Source: Reyranella massiliensis 521 (GTDB taxonomy: Bacteria > Pseudomonadota > Alphaproteobacteria > Reyranellales > Reyranellaceae). From it: 64,000 nt of DNA. The notes beneath the pieces are model-generated. The model ran no database searches. It was not told where the DNA came from and saw nothing but the letters and a program-made list of their open reading frames with translations. Below are positions 44,484 through 53,361 of this stretch, piece by piece. The translations under genes were made by a program, and so were the position numbers. Location: NCBI RefSeq assembly GCF_000312425.1, contig NZ_HE997181.1, forward strand, positions 2,332,260-2,396,259. The letters run 5' to 3'. The number at the start of each line of letters is the position of its first letter. The first letter of the stretch is position 1.

Positions 44484-45665
44484 TCAGTTGCCTCCGACCT
44501 TGGTGTCCACCGTCACCGGCTTGACCATCGGCACGTCGTTCGGCTTGACCGGCATGCCGGGCGCAAAGATCTTCTGCAGTCCGGCGACGATCACCTTGTC
44601 GCTGGGATCGAGACCGGACTGCACCACCCGCAAGCCGTCGATCGTGCCACCGAGCACGATGTTCTTGCGCATGGCTTTGCTTTCAGGACCGAGCACGTAG
44701 ACGTACTTGCGGTCCTGATCGGTCATCACCGCCTTCTCGTCGACCAGCATGGCCTTGAACTCGCCGCTGCCCTCAAGCTGGACGCGGGCATACATGCCCG
44801 GCACGAAGGCACGATCCGCATTGGGCACCACGGCGCGCATGGTAATCGTGCCGGTCGTGGCATCGACCTGGTTGTTGATGAAGTTCACCTTGCCCTCATG
44901 CGGATGACCCTGATCGCCGGCCAGGCCCACACGCACCGGATTGGCAGAAGCCGCGCGCTCCCCCTTGCGCGCCATCTCGCCGTAGCGCTGGAAGGTTTGT
45001 TCGTCGGGTTGGAAATAGACATAGACCGGATCCTGCGACACGACGCTGGTCAGCACGGTCTGGTCGGCCTGGATCAGGTTGCCTTGCGTCAGCATCGTAC
45101 GGCTGACCTTGCCGGCAATCGGGGAGCGCACCTCGGTGTAGTCGAGGTTGAGGCTGGCCGTTTCCAGCGCTGCTTCGGCGGCATTCACTTCCGCATTGGC
45201 CTGGGCCAGCGACGTGCTGGTCCTGTCGAATTCGTTGCGCGAGATCGCGCCGGTCTTGATCAGCTGCTGCGAGCGCTGATCCAGTATGTCCGCGAGTCGG
45301 GCCGTGGCCTTGGCGCGTTCGAGCTGCGCGGCGGCGTTGTCGCGAGCCGCCTTGTAGGGACGCGGATCGATGACGAACAGAAGGTCGCCCTCCTTGACCT
45401 CGTCGCCCTCCTTGAAGGCGACGCGACTGAGGTATCCACTCACCCGCGCGCGAATCTCGACAGCCTCGATCGCCGCAATGCGTCCGGTGAATTGATCCCA
45501 CTGGCGCACCGGCTTCGACACGACGCTCGCAACATCGACCTCGGGGGGCGGTGGTGCCTGACCGACGGCGGGGCCGGATGCTGCAACGAAGATGGTCGCC
45601 GCGACGGCGGCAAAGACTGAAAACCCGGGCCGCGCGACTGCGGGCGTAGGGCGGCGAAACGACAT
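44484..45665 (-). CDS. RND efflux periplasmic adaptor (membrane fusion) protein
   Basis: A 393-residue adaptor (HlyD/AcrA family) with a Sec-type signal ending SGPAVGQA. It shows the split lipoyl domain (EIRARVSGYLSRVAFKEGD and TEVRSPIAGKVSR), an alpha-helical hairpin between them and a beta-barrel C-terminal part. It links the RND pump to an outer-membrane channel. I chose the ATG at 45665, with AGGA before it, over one five codons upstream. A 12-bp palindrome lies 60 bp upstream and may be the operator. Confidence 0.93.
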   Translation of the reverse strand: MSFRRPTPAVARPGFSVFAAVAATIFVAASGPAVGQAPPPPEVDVASVVSKPVRQWDQFTGRIAAIEAVEIRARVSGYLSRVAFKEGDEVKEGDLLFVIDPRPYKAARDNAAAQLERAKATARLADILDQRSQQLIKTGAISRNEFDRTSTSLAQANAEVNAAEAALETASLNLDYTEVRSPIAGKVSRTMLTQGNLIQADQTVLTSVVSQDPVYVYFQPDEQTFQRYGEMARKGERAASANPVRVGLAGDQGHPHEGKVNFINNQVDATTGTITMRAVVPNADRAFVPGMYARVQLEGSGEFKAMLVDEKAVMTDQDRKYVYVLGPESKAMRKNIVLGGTIDGLRVVQSGLDPSDKVIVAGLQKIFAPGMPVKPNDVPMVKPVTVDTKVGGN

Positions 45666-45724
45666 GGCCGTCCTCATCAAGAATGCTGGCTTGCCAATTT
45701 TGGAGATGGCCAGACTTTATTGTT

Positions 45725-45736
45725 AACCAATTGGTT
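45725..45736. promoter_or_regulatory. 12-bp palindrome AACCAATTGGTT, candidate RND operator
   Basis: A perfect 12-bp palindrome in an AT-rich patch, 60 bp upstream of the adaptor start. It has the look of a TetR-family operator, the usual class controlling AcrAB-type pumps. No TetR gene lies nearby. Confidence 0.45.
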
Positions 45737-46063
45737 TAGTCAACTTCAAACATCGAATTGGAAGGAAGATCTGCCTCGAGACGAGGAGTCCGGACGGACT
45801 GTCAGCCAAGTGGGTATTTCAAATGTCAGCGTCAAGCTTCCAAGCAAGCATTGCGAGCGAAGAACATTTCGAAAGCCCCGCTTTTCAAAATGGCGATTCG
45901 CTTCATCCCGGCGAGTCGTGCCCGTGCAGTGTTGACTACGTCACCCCCGCGTAACTTGCGACGACGAGACTGTCAGCACTGCCAGCAGCAGATGCGGCGT
46001 CGTTCGTTCGCGCGCGATGCCTTAGTCGGCTCGCGATATGCCGGCGTCTTCGCCAGGTCCGCT
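45737..46063. other. intergenic stretch without a convincing gene
   Basis: About 330 bp between the RND promoter region and the end of the VOC gene. I read all frames and saw only short frames without ribosome-binding sites or family features. The stretch also has less GC-rich patches (for example around 45830-45900). It may hold the RND promoter and a transcription terminator, but no hairpin was convincing. Confidence 0.5.
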
Positions 46064-46441
46064 TCAGTCGGCCAGACCGTCGACGTTCTTCGCCGGCTCC
46101 CACAGCTCGATCGGATTGCCTTCGGGATCGTGGATGCGGCAGAAGCGGCCAACTTCCGAATCCCACTCCGTTCGGGTTTCCACGGCGATACCGTCGGCCT
46201 TGAGTTTCGCCATCATCGCGTCGAGGTCGTCGACGCGGAAGTTGATCATCCACTGCTGCTCGGCACGCCCGAAATAATCGGTGTCGTGGGCAAAGGGGCC
46301 GAATATCGTGCTGCCGGCATCTTGCGCCCACACCGATTTCTGAAGGTCGTCGATGCCTAGGTGCTTCTCGTACCAGGCGGCAAGAGCCTGCGGATCACGC
46401 GCCCGGAAGAAGACGCCACCGATTCCCGTTACCTTTGCCAT
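46064..46441 (-). CDS. VOC family protein (glyoxalase/bleomycin-resistance-like)
   Basis: A 125-residue single-domain VOC protein. It starts VTGIGGVFFRARDPQALAAW and ends FCRIHDPEGNPIELWEP, the classical C-terminal metal-ligand strand (the E in IELWEP). These proteins form metal-dependent dimers and act on small molecules or bind drugs. It lies 3 bp after the LysE-family gene on the same strand. The substrate is unknown. Confidence 0.88.
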   Translation of the reverse strand: MAKVTGIGGVFFRARDPQALAAWYEKHLGIDDLQKSVWAQDAGSTIFGPFAHDTDYFGRAEQQWMINFRVDDLDAMMAKLKADGIAVETRTEWDSEVGRFCRIHDPEGNPIELWEPAKNVDGLAD

Positions 46442-46444
46442 GGC

Positions 46445-47059
46445 TCAGCGCGACCTCGAAAAGGCAAGCCAGAGGCCGCCGCCAATCAGGAATCCGCCGC
46501 TGACACGCTCGAGAATGGCGACACGGCGTGCCGAGAAGACGCGGCGTGCACGGCCGGCCGCCAGCGCATAGACGCTGTCGCTGACCACAGCGACCGCCAT
46601 CGCGGTCACCCCCATGATGAAGATCTGGAGACCGAAGTCGCGCGCCGGATCGACGAACTGTGGAAAAAATGCACCGAAGAACAATAGGGTCTTGGGATTG
46701 CTGAGGGCGACCAGGGCGCCTTGCAGCAGGAAGCCGCCGCGCGGAGGCGCCGCCTCCCCGCCTCCAGTCTCGCGGCCGGCGCTGCGGATCATCTTCCAGC
46801 CCAACCAGACAAGGTAGGCCGCGCCGGCGAGGCGCAGCCAGTCGAACCAGTGGCCCATCGCCTCGACCAGCGACGTGAGACCGACACCCACGATCGCCAG
46901 CATCGCCGCCAGGCCCAGCTGCGTGCCGGCGACGCTCAGCAGGCCCGCCCGCGTGCCATGCTTCAGGCTGTTGGCGATGGTGAGCGTCACCGTGGGTCCG
47001 GGCACCAGCACCAGGACCACGCAGGCGGCCAAGTAGGCAGCATAGAGCTCAGGCGACAT
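46445..47059 (-). CDS. LysE/RhtB family amino-acid exporter
   Basis: A 204-residue membrane protein with about six hydrophobic helices. It opens AAYLAACVVLVLVPGPTVTL, the LysE-family hallmark with PGP, and contains GALVALSNPKTLLFFGAFFPQF. Members export amino acids or homoserine-lactone-like compounds. The gene precedes the VOC gene on the same strand, and both follow the TctC gene. Those two genes may be co-transcribed with it. Confidence 0.9.
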   Translation of the reverse strand: MSPELYAAYLAACVVLVLVPGPTVTLTIANSLKHGTRAGLLSVAGTQLGLAAMLAIVGVGLTSLVEAMGHWFDWLRLAGAAYLVWLGWKMIRSAGRETGGGEAAPPRGGFLLQGALVALSNPKTLLFFGAFFPQFVDPARDFGLQIFIMGVTAMAVAVVSDSVYALAAGRARRVFSARRVAILERVSGGFLIGGGLWLAFSRSR

Positions 47060-47076
47060 CGCAGGACCTCAACGGC

Positions 47077-48060
47077 TCATTCGAGTGTGATATTGTTGTC
47101 TCGCACAACCTTACCCCATTTGCCAATTTCCGCCTTCACGAAGGTGGCGTAGGTGTCGCTCGCCTCCCCGCCCGGCTCTGCGCCCTGCTGGAACCAGATC
47201 TTCTTGATGTCGGGCGCCTCGAACAGCTTGGCCGTTTCGCCCTGGAGCTTCGCCACGATCTCGCGCGGCGTTCCCGCGGGCGCCCACAACCCGTACCACG
47301 ACAGAGACTCGAAGTCGGGCACGCCGCCTTCGGCCGCCGTGGGAATATCGGGGAAGGCCGGCGAACGCGCGCGGGCGAACACCGCCAGCGCCCGCACCGT
47401 GCCGCTGCGGATATGCCCTGCCGCGCTGCCCAGCCCCTCGAACACCGCAGCGACTTCGCCATTGATCAGCGCCGCCGTTGCCGGTCCGGAGCCCTTGTAA
47501 GGCACATGCACCATCTGCGCGCCGGTCCTCACATTGAAGATCTCGCCCGCGAGATGGCGCGTCGTGCCGAGCCCCGAAGAACCGTAATCGACCTTGCCGG
47601 GATTGGCCTTGCAGTAGGCAATGAACTCGGAGAGCGTCCTGGCCGGCACCTTGGGATTCACGAGCAGCACGTCGGGCACGTAGGCCAGCCCGGTGACGGG
47701 GATCAGGTCCTTGTCGAGATCGTAGGACAGCTTCTTGTAGGCGCTGACCGCCACCGTGTGGTGTACGGCGCCGACCAGGAATGTGTAGCCGTCTGGCTGC
47801 GCCCGCGCGACGATGGCCGCGCCGACCGTGCCGCCGGCCCCGGCTCGATTGTCGACGATCACCTGCTGGCCGAGCTGTTGCGACAGCTTCGCCGCAAACG
47901 GCCGCGCGAACGTATCGGTGCCGCCGCCCGGCGCGAACGGCACGACCATCGTGATGGGTCTGGACGGCCATGCCTGCGCCCTGACCGTCGTCATCGGCAA
48001 GGCGGCCGACAAGCCGGCAGCCAACAGCGTGCGGCCCCTTACGCCTATGTTGTCGGACAT
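47077..48060 (-). CDS. tripartite tricarboxylate transporter substrate-binding protein (TctC/Bug family)
   Basis: A 327-residue periplasmic binding protein with a short signal ending VRAQ. It carries the Bug motifs ITMVVPFAPGGGTDTFARP and NRAGAGGTVGA, then VPYKGSGPATAALINGE. No TctAB permease is nearby. The striking feature is in front of the gene: a perfect 11-bp hairpin at 48065-48091 contains the whole Shine-Dalgarno sequence (GGGAGGA), four bases before the ATG. Translation may therefore be controlled by RNA structure. It lies downstream of gatA on the same strand. Confidence 0.9.
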   Translation of the reverse strand: MSDNIGVRGRTLLAAGLSAALPMTTVRAQAWPSRPITMVVPFAPGGGTDTFARPFAAKLSQQLGQQVIVDNRAGAGGTVGAAIVARAQPDGYTFLVGAVHHTVAVSAYKKLSYDLDKDLIPVTGLAYVPDVLLVNPKVPARTLSEFIAYCKANPGKVDYGSSGLGTTRHLAGEIFNVRTGAQMVHVPYKGSGPATAALINGEVAAVFEGLGSAAGHIRSGTVRALAVFARARSPAFPDIPTAAEGGVPDFESLSWYGLWAPAGTPREIVAKLQGETAKLFEAPDIKKIWFQQGAEPGGEASDTYATFVKAEIGKWGKVVRDNNITLE

Positions 48061-48064
48061 GCTC

Positions 48065-48091
48065 GCTATCCTCCCTTCTCGGGAGGATAGC
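48065..48091 (-). promoter_or_regulatory. hairpin sequestering the ribosome-binding site of the TctC gene
   Basis: On the minus strand GCTATCCTCCC pairs perfectly with GGGAGGATAGC across a 5-nt loop (GAGAA). The 3' arm contains the Shine-Dalgarno GGGAGGA, nine bases before the ATG at 48060. A smaller hairpin, GCACG-GAG-CGTGC, abuts it at 48092-48104. No T-run follows, so a plain terminator of gatA is less likely. It may act as a translational switch or thermometer. Confidence 0.6.
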
Positions 48092-48116
48092 GCACGGAGC
48101 GTGCTACTCCAGCGTT

Positions 48117-49589
48117 CTAATACCCGCTCGGCCGTTCGGCGAAGGCGGCCGCCTTCTCGAGAGCCGCCGCGGCGCGCAGCATCGTGACCTCGTCGAAGGA
48201 ACGGCCGATCAGCTGCAGGCCGAGCGGCAGGCCATCCTTGTCGAGGCCGGCCGGGACCGAGATGCCGGGCAGACCTGCCATCGAGGCCGGGATGGTGAAC
48301 ACGTCGTTGAGATACATGGCCACCGGATCGTCCATCTTGTCGCCGGCCGCGAAGGCCGCCGTTGGCGCCGTCGGCGTCAGCAGCACGTCGCAGGTCTCGA
48401 AGGCCTCCTTGAAATCGCGAGCGATCAGGGTGCGGATCCGCTGTGCCTTCTTGTAGTAGGCGTCGTAGTAACCGGCCGACAGCACGTAGGTGCCGATCAG
48501 GATGCGCCGCCGCGTTTCCTTGCCGAATCCTGCGCCGCGCGTGTTCTCGTACATCTCGGGCAGATCCTTGCCCGGTACGCGCAGGCCGAAGCGCACGCCG
48601 TCATAGCGCGCGAGGTTCGACGAGCACTCGGCGGGCGCCACGATGTAGTAAGCCGGCAACGCGTACTTGCTGTGCGGCAGCGAGACCTCGACCGGCTCGG
48701 CGCCGGCCGCCTTCAGCATCTCCACGCCCTTGGCCCAGAGCGCCACGATCTCCTCGGACGTGCCGTCGACCCGATACTCCTTCGGAATGCCGACTTTCAG
48801 GCCCTTGATGTTGGGATCGCGCGCGGCGGCGGCGAAGTCGGGCACCGGCAACGGCGCCGAGGTCGAGTCCTTGGGATCGTGGCCCGCCATCGCCTGCAGC
48901 ATCAGCGCCGCATCCTCGACGGTGCGCGTGAACGGACCGGGCTGGTCGAGCGAGCTTGCGAAAGCCACGACGCCCCAGCGCGAGCAGCGGCCATAGGTCG
49001 GCTTCAGGCCGACGATGCCGCAAAACGCCGCCGGCTGGCGGATCGAGCCGCCGGTATCCGTGCCCGTGCTGCCCGGCACCATGTAGGCCGCCACGGCCGC
49101 CGCGGAGCCGCCGGAGGAGCCGCCGGGTACCAGCTTGCGGTTGTCGCCCTTGCGCTTCCACGGATTCTCGACGCCGCCGAAATGGCTGGTCATGTTCGAG
49201 GAGCCCATGGCGAACTCGTCGAGGTTGGTCTTGCCGACCATGACCGCACCCGACTTCCAGAGGTTGGACGTCACGGTGCTTTCATAGGTCGGCACGAAAC
49301 CCTTGAGGATGTTCGACGCGGCAGTCGTCTGCACACCCTCGGTGCAGAAGAGATCCTTGATCGCCAATGGCACGCCTTCGAGCAGCCCCGCCTCGCCCTT
49401 CCAGCGGCGCTCGTCGGAGGCCTTGGCCATGGCGCGCGCCTGGTCGGGCGTCTCCGTGATGAAGGCGTTGAGCGCGCGATGCTCGTCGAGCTTCGCGAGA
49501 TGGGCTTCGGCGACCTCGACGGCGCTGGTCTCCTTCTTGGCAAGCGCTGCCGTGAGCTGGGCGATGGTGAGATCTGTGACAGCGGCCAT
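48117..49589 (-). CDS. gatA: aspartyl/glutamyl-tRNA(Asn/Gln) amidotransferase subunit A
   Basis: A 490-residue amidase that releases ammonia from glutamine for GatB. The Ser-cisSer-Lys triad is visible: K78 in PLAIKDL, S158 in [10 protein letters not shown] and S182 in [12 protein letters not shown]. Length and order match bacterial GatA. It lies 3 bp after gatC, with GGAG before the ATG. gatB is separated by over 10 kb of accessory genes. Confidence 0.97.
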   Translation of the reverse strand: MAAVTDLTIAQLTAALAKKETSAVEVAEAHLAKLDEHRALNAFITETPDQARAMAKASDERRWKGEAGLLEGVPLAIKDLFCTEGVQTTAASNILKGFVPTYESTVTSNLWKSGAVMVGKTNLDEFAMGSSNMTSHFGGVENPWKRKGDNRKLVPGGSSGGSAAAVAAYMVPGSTGTDTGGSIRQPAAFCGIVGLKPTYGRCSRWGVVAFASSLDQPGPFTRTVEDAALMLQAMAGHDPKDSTSAPLPVPDFAAAARDPNIKGLKVGIPKEYRVDGTSEEIVALWAKGVEMLKAAGAEPVEVSLPHSKYALPAYYIVAPAECSSNLARYDGVRFGLRVPGKDLPEMYENTRGAGFGKETRRRILIGTYVLSAGYYDAYYKKAQRIRTLIARDFKEAFETCDVLLTPTAPTAAFAAGDKMDDPVAMYLNDVFTIPASMAGLPGISVPAGLDKDGLPLGLQLIGRSFDEVTMLRAAAALEKAAAFAERPSGY

Positions 49590-49592
49590 CGT

Positions 49593-49910
49593 CTACTCCA
49601 CCACTTTCGGCACGGTGAAGAAGCCGCCAGCGTTCTTGTCCGACGGATCGATGTAGACCGCCCCGCCCGGCGCGTTGGCCAGGACCTTGGCCGCGATCCC
49701 GCCGTCGGTCACCTTGTCGGCACGCATCGGCAGGGTCACGTCCGAGACCGACGACAACGGCTCGACATTATTGGTGTCGACCTCGTTCAACTGCTCGATC
49801 CAGGCAAGAATGCCCGAGAGCTCGCCGGCGAGCGGCGCCAGCTCCTCGTCGGGAACCTTGAGACGGGCGAGCCGCGCAATGCGCGCCACCGTGTCCTTGT
49901 CGAGCGACAT
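49593..49910 (-). CDS. gatC: aspartyl/glutamyl-tRNA(Asn/Gln) amidotransferase subunit C
   Basis: A 105-residue GatC, the small subunit that wraps around GatA and GatB. It starts LDKDTVARIARLARLKVPDE and contains LSGILAWIEQLNEVDTNNVEPL, the typical GatC helices. GGAG precedes the ATG. It is the first gene of a gatCA unit. Confidence 0.95.
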   Translation of the reverse strand: MSLDKDTVARIARLARLKVPDEELAPLAGELSGILAWIEQLNEVDTNNVEPLSSVSDVTLPMRADKVTDGGIAAKVLANAPGGAVYIDPSDKNAGGFFTVPKVVE

Positions 49911-49996
49911 GACAGCACTCCGAAACCACGTTTTCGGCGCGGTTGGTAGCCGTTTTGGCTTGCCCCCGCAAGGAAAGGGGCAGCCGGGCCGCCCTG

Positions 49997-52522
49997 TCAG
50001 GAGGCGGCCTGGGCCGCGCTGGCATTCTCCGCGTCGCGTTGCTTCGCCACCGCCTCGATCTTGGCACGCGCTTCCGGCCGGCTGGCCAGGAGCTGGTTGA
50101 AGTCCTTGCGGGAGAGCGCGAGCAAGTGACAGTAGCCATTGGCTACGACGTCGGCAGTGCGCGGCTGCGAGCTCAGCAGGCCCATCTCGCCGAAGAAGTC
50201 GCCCTCCTTCAGGGTCACGGTCAGGTTCTTGATGTGCACGACGACCTCTCCCGCCGCCACGAAGTACATGGCATCGGGCGGCCCGCCGACTTTGACGATC
50301 TTCTCGCCGGGCAGCGCCACGAGGGCGCGCAGGCGCTTGCTCATGGCAACGATGGCTTCGCGGTCGAGCGAGGCGAACAGCGACACGCGTCCGATCATGT
50401 TCGCCAGTTCGAGCCCCAGATCGAGCGGCGGCCGTCGGCTGATGGCGCCGCGCCGGCTGGAAAGCTGCTCCCTGAGATCGTCGTAGACTTCGCGGCTGAT
50501 GATGCCCTCGCGCAGGCGCCGGGCATATTCCGCGGATTCGAAGCGGATGGCGGCGCGTTCGAGCTGGCGCGCTTCGACGGCTTCGAAGTAGCCGGGGTAC
50601 TGCAGCGAGAGGGCCCGCAAGGCGCTGTCCACCGCCTTCTGGCGATTGCCGATCACCTCGGCCAGAGCGACCTCCGCATCGACGCCGAGAAGGTCGGAGA
50701 TCGAATTGACGTTGAAGGCTGCGAGTTCGTTCAACACGCTGCCCGACACCATCAGCACTTCAAAGCGGTCTGCCAGCCGGTCCGTCAGCATGCGCTCCAG
50801 GCCGAAGCGGCGGTGCAGCCACAGCGCCAGCCGGAACCCTCGGTCGGGCTGCGAGACTTCCTCGACCCATTCCTCGTAGCCCTCGACCCCCTTGTCGCGA
50901 ACCGTATCGATCAGGCGGTCGGCACGGGCCGCCAGCATGGCGACCATGCGGCGCGACAGGATCTGCTGCTCGAACTGTTCGAGATAGAGCTCCTTCTCGT
51001 GCGTCGAGAGCGTCACCAGACCGATCTTGACCCGCTCGTCGAGGGGCAGTGCCAGATCGTCCGGCATGGCCTCGACTTCGGCTTCTCCGGCGGAGGCCGG
51101 ATCGGCGACGATCAATTCGGACCGCGCATTGTGCTGGCGGATGATCTGGTGCAGATGCCGGGTGACATTGGCGCGCGACAGCGCCAGCACGCGATCGCGC
51201 ATCGCCAGTTCGAGACGGCTGAGCTTGTCGAGCCCCAGCAGGTGCATCACCAGACCGAGCGTCGTGGCATTCACAAACAGGGTGAAGAGCACGAAGAGCA
51301 CGGCCGAAAGGGCGATGAAGTCGCGGATATGCTCGGGCAACCGCTCGTCGCCTGCCGCCACCATGGCCAGGACGATCGTCACGGCGCCGCGCAGGCCGCC
51401 CCAGACGAGGATCGCCTTGTATTGCTTGTTGACCGGCTGGACGAGCTTCACCGCTTCGAGCATCGGCAGCATGCCGAACACCACGAGCGCCCGCGCTGTG
51501 AAGGCGCCGACAGCCACAGCCAACACGGCCCAGACGTAGAGCCAGGTGATCTTCAGCAGCACGTTGGCGGCAAGCATCGAGGCCAGGACGAAGATGAGGC
51601 AGTTCGCCCAGAATTCGAGCTGTGCCCAGATCTGGCGCAAGGATGCCCACTGCCGGGGATGAAGATGGGTGGGCCCGTAGGCCGCCACGGTGAGGGCCGC
51701 CATCACCACCGAGACGACACCGGAAACGTGCAGGTAGCGGTCGGCAATAACAAAGGAGAGATAGGTGAGGCTCACCGTCACCGAGGCGATGGCGGCATCC
51801 GACTCGCCCAGTCGCGGCAGGATGACCATCGCCGTACGGGCCATCGCGAAGCCGAATACCAGGCCGCCCACGAACTCGCGCAGAAAGACGCTGACGGCGC
51901 TCGTCGGGTCGCCCTCGGCGGCGGCGGCGGCCGGATCGGCGACTGACCGCGACGCCAGAATGCCGATGAACAGGCCGAAGGCTGCGATGGCGACGGCGTC
52001 GTTCAGGAGCGATTCGCCTTCGGCCAGGATCGAGAGCCGTTTCGGCGCGCCGACATCGCGGAAGATGCCGATGACGGCCGCAGGATCCGTGGTCGAAACC
52101 ACCGCGCCCAGCAGCAGGCAGACGACGATGTCCATTCCTGTCGCGAAATGCACGACGCCCGCTACGCAGGCGATGCAGACCAGCACCGCCACGATGGCCA
52201 GGAGAAGCACCGCATGGACCTCGTCCATCAATCGGCGCACGTCGATGGTCAGGCCGGCGGTGAAGAGCAGAGGTGGCAGAAACAGGGGCAGGAAGACGTC
52301 GGTGCCGACTTCGAGCTTGTCGAGTCCTACGAAGGCCGCGCCCAGCGCGCCCAGCTTGACGTCACTTGCGATGATCCAGGACCCGAGAAAACCCAGGCCC
52401 ATGCCGGCGATGGCCAGCAGCACGGTGTGTGGCAACCTGAAGCGTTCGGCCAGCGGCACCAGGATGCTGACCACCATCAACACCATCGCGATCGCCAGCA
52501 AGGCATAATGCGTGTCGGTCAC
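49997..52522 (-). CDS. CPA1-type Na+/H+ antiporter with C-terminal cyclic-nucleotide-binding domain
   Basis: An 841-residue protein. Residues about 1-420 form a NhaP/CPA1 exchanger of 12-13 helices, with STTDPAAVIGIFRDVG and EGESLLNDAVAIAAFG as the ion-binding aspartate motifs. A long soluble region of about 280 residues follows. The last 120 residues form a cNMP-binding fold with FFGEMGLLSSQPRTADVVA, the phosphate-binding cassette. This layout resembles eukaryotic sperm NHE and plant SOS1 exchangers. It probably exports sodium or takes in protons under control of a cyclic nucleotide or another ligand. I chose GTG 52522, with AGGTGA eight bases before it. GTG 52534 is the alternative. Confidence 0.9.
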   Translation of the reverse strand: MTDTHYALLAIAMVLMVVSILVPLAERFRLPHTVLLAIAGMGLGFLGSWIIASDVKLGALGAAFVGLDKLEVGTDVFLPLFLPPLLFTAGLTIDVRRLMDEVHAVLLLAIVAVLVCIACVAGVVHFATGMDIVVCLLLGAVVSTTDPAAVIGIFRDVGAPKRLSILAEGESLLNDAVAIAAFGLFIGILASRSVADPAAAAAEGDPTSAVSVFLREFVGGLVFGFAMARTAMVILPRLGESDAAIASVTVSLTYLSFVIADRYLHVSGVVSVVMAALTVAAYGPTHLHPRQWASLRQIWAQLEFWANCLIFVLASMLAANVLLKITWLYVWAVLAVAVGAFTARALVVFGMLPMLEAVKLVQPVNKQYKAILVWGGLRGAVTIVLAMVAAGDERLPEHIRDFIALSAVLFVLFTLFVNATTLGLVMHLLGLDKLSRLELAMRDRVLALSRANVTRHLHQIIRQHNARSELIVADPASAGEAEVEAMPDDLALPLDERVKIGLVTLSTHEKELYLEQFEQQILSRRMVAMLAARADRLIDTVRDKGVEGYEEWVEEVSQPDRGFRLALWLHRRFGLERMLTDRLADRFEVLMVSGSVLNELAAFNVNSISDLLGVDAEVALAEVIGNRQKAVDSALRALSLQYPGYFEAVEARQLERAAIRFESAEYARRLREGIISREVYDDLREQLSSRRGAISRRPPLDLGLELANMIGRVSLFASLDREAIVAMSKRLRALVALPGEKIVKVGGPPDAMYFVAAGEVVVHIKNLTVTLKEGDFFGEMGLLSSQPRTADVVANGYCHLLALSRKDFNQLLASRPEARAKIEAVAKQRDAENASAAQAAS

Positions 52523-52589
52523 TGCGCCAATCACCTGCTACAGGTTCCGCCCGTCGACCCGGGCCGGTGGACGCCTTATAACCTCTGCG

Positions 52590-53357
52590 ATGGCCCGACT
52601 GGCAATCCTGATTCACGGCATGTGGGGAACTTCCGGCGTCTGGCGAAACTGGCAGACGTTTCTCGAAGCCCGCGGCTGGCAGACGCTTGCCCCGTCGCTG
52701 CGCCACCATGAAGCGCCGCCCGAACAACCTCCCGAAGCGCTGGGCGCGACCAGCCTGTGCGACTACGTGGCCGATCTCGAAGCTGTCATTCGGGGGCTGC
52801 CCGAGAAGCCGGTCGTCATCGGCCATTCGATGGGCGGCCTGGTGGCTCTTCTTCTCTGTGCCAAGGGTCTCGCCAAGGCCGGCGTGTTGTTGACCCCTGC
52901 TCCGCCTTCCGGCGTGTTTCCCATCAGGCTGTCGAACCTGATGGCCTTCGCCCGCATTCAGCTGCGATGGGCGTGGTGGCGCAGGCCGCATCGCGCGACG
53001 CTTGGCGAAGCACAGGCCTACACTTTCAATACGACAGATCCGACCGAGGGTGCGGCAATCCACGCGACCTTCGTCCACGAGTCCGGGCGCGCCCTGTTCG
53101 AGATCGCCTTGCCCTGGCTCGACAACGCCAAGGCGAGCCACGTCGATCCCAGGCGCGTGACCGTGCCTCTGCTGTTCGTCGGCGCCAAAGAGGACAAGCT
53201 TGTGCCGCCGGACGTCGTCCGCCGCACGGCAAAGCGCTATGCGCACGTGTCCGACTATGTCGAATACGACAAGCAGGGTCATTGGGTCCTCGGTCAACCC
53301 GGCTGGGAACGCGTCGCCGAACAGGCCGAAGCCTGGCTCGCCGCCAAAGCAGGTTAG
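52590..53357 (+). CDS. alpha/beta hydrolase
   Basis: A 255-residue alpha/beta hydrolase. It opens AILIHGMWGTSGVWRNW, with HGMW as the oxyanion-hole segment. GHSMGG (VVIGHSMGGLVALL) is the nucleophile elbow. A late aspartate (VGAKEDKLVP) and histidine (DKQGHWVLGQPGW) complete the triad. It is an esterase or related enzyme of unknown substrate. The start at 52590 has no clear ribosome-binding site. An upstream extension would overlap the antiporter start. It is 4 bp ahead of ruvX and probably co-transcribed with it. Confidence 0.85.
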   Translation: MARLAILIHGMWGTSGVWRNWQTFLEARGWQTLAPSLRHHEAPPEQPPEALGATSLCDYVADLEAVIRGLPEKPVVIGHSMGGLVALLLCAKGLAKAGVLLTPAPPSGVFPIRLSNLMAFARIQLRWAWWRRPHRATLGEAQAYTFNTTDPTEGAAIHATFVHESGRALFEIALPWLDNAKASHVDPRRVTVPLLFVGAKEDKLVPPDVVRRTAKRYAHVSDYVEYDKQGHWVLGQPGWERVAEQAEAWLAAKAG

Positions 53358-53361
53358 CATC

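Noticed and set aside
42870..45620. Very long open frame on plus opposite the RND pump genes
   Set aside because: It mirrors the codon pattern of two certain minus-strand genes. Composition is extreme (Arg/His/Gln-rich) and no domain is recognisable; it is an artefact of high GC. The same holds for the frames at 7502-9835, 24404-26875, 39783-42314 and 49943-51946.
45758..46360. 200-codon plus-strand frame in the RND/VOC intergenic region
   Set aside because: Most of it is antisense to the VOC gene and the rest has no ribosome-binding site or recognisable domain.
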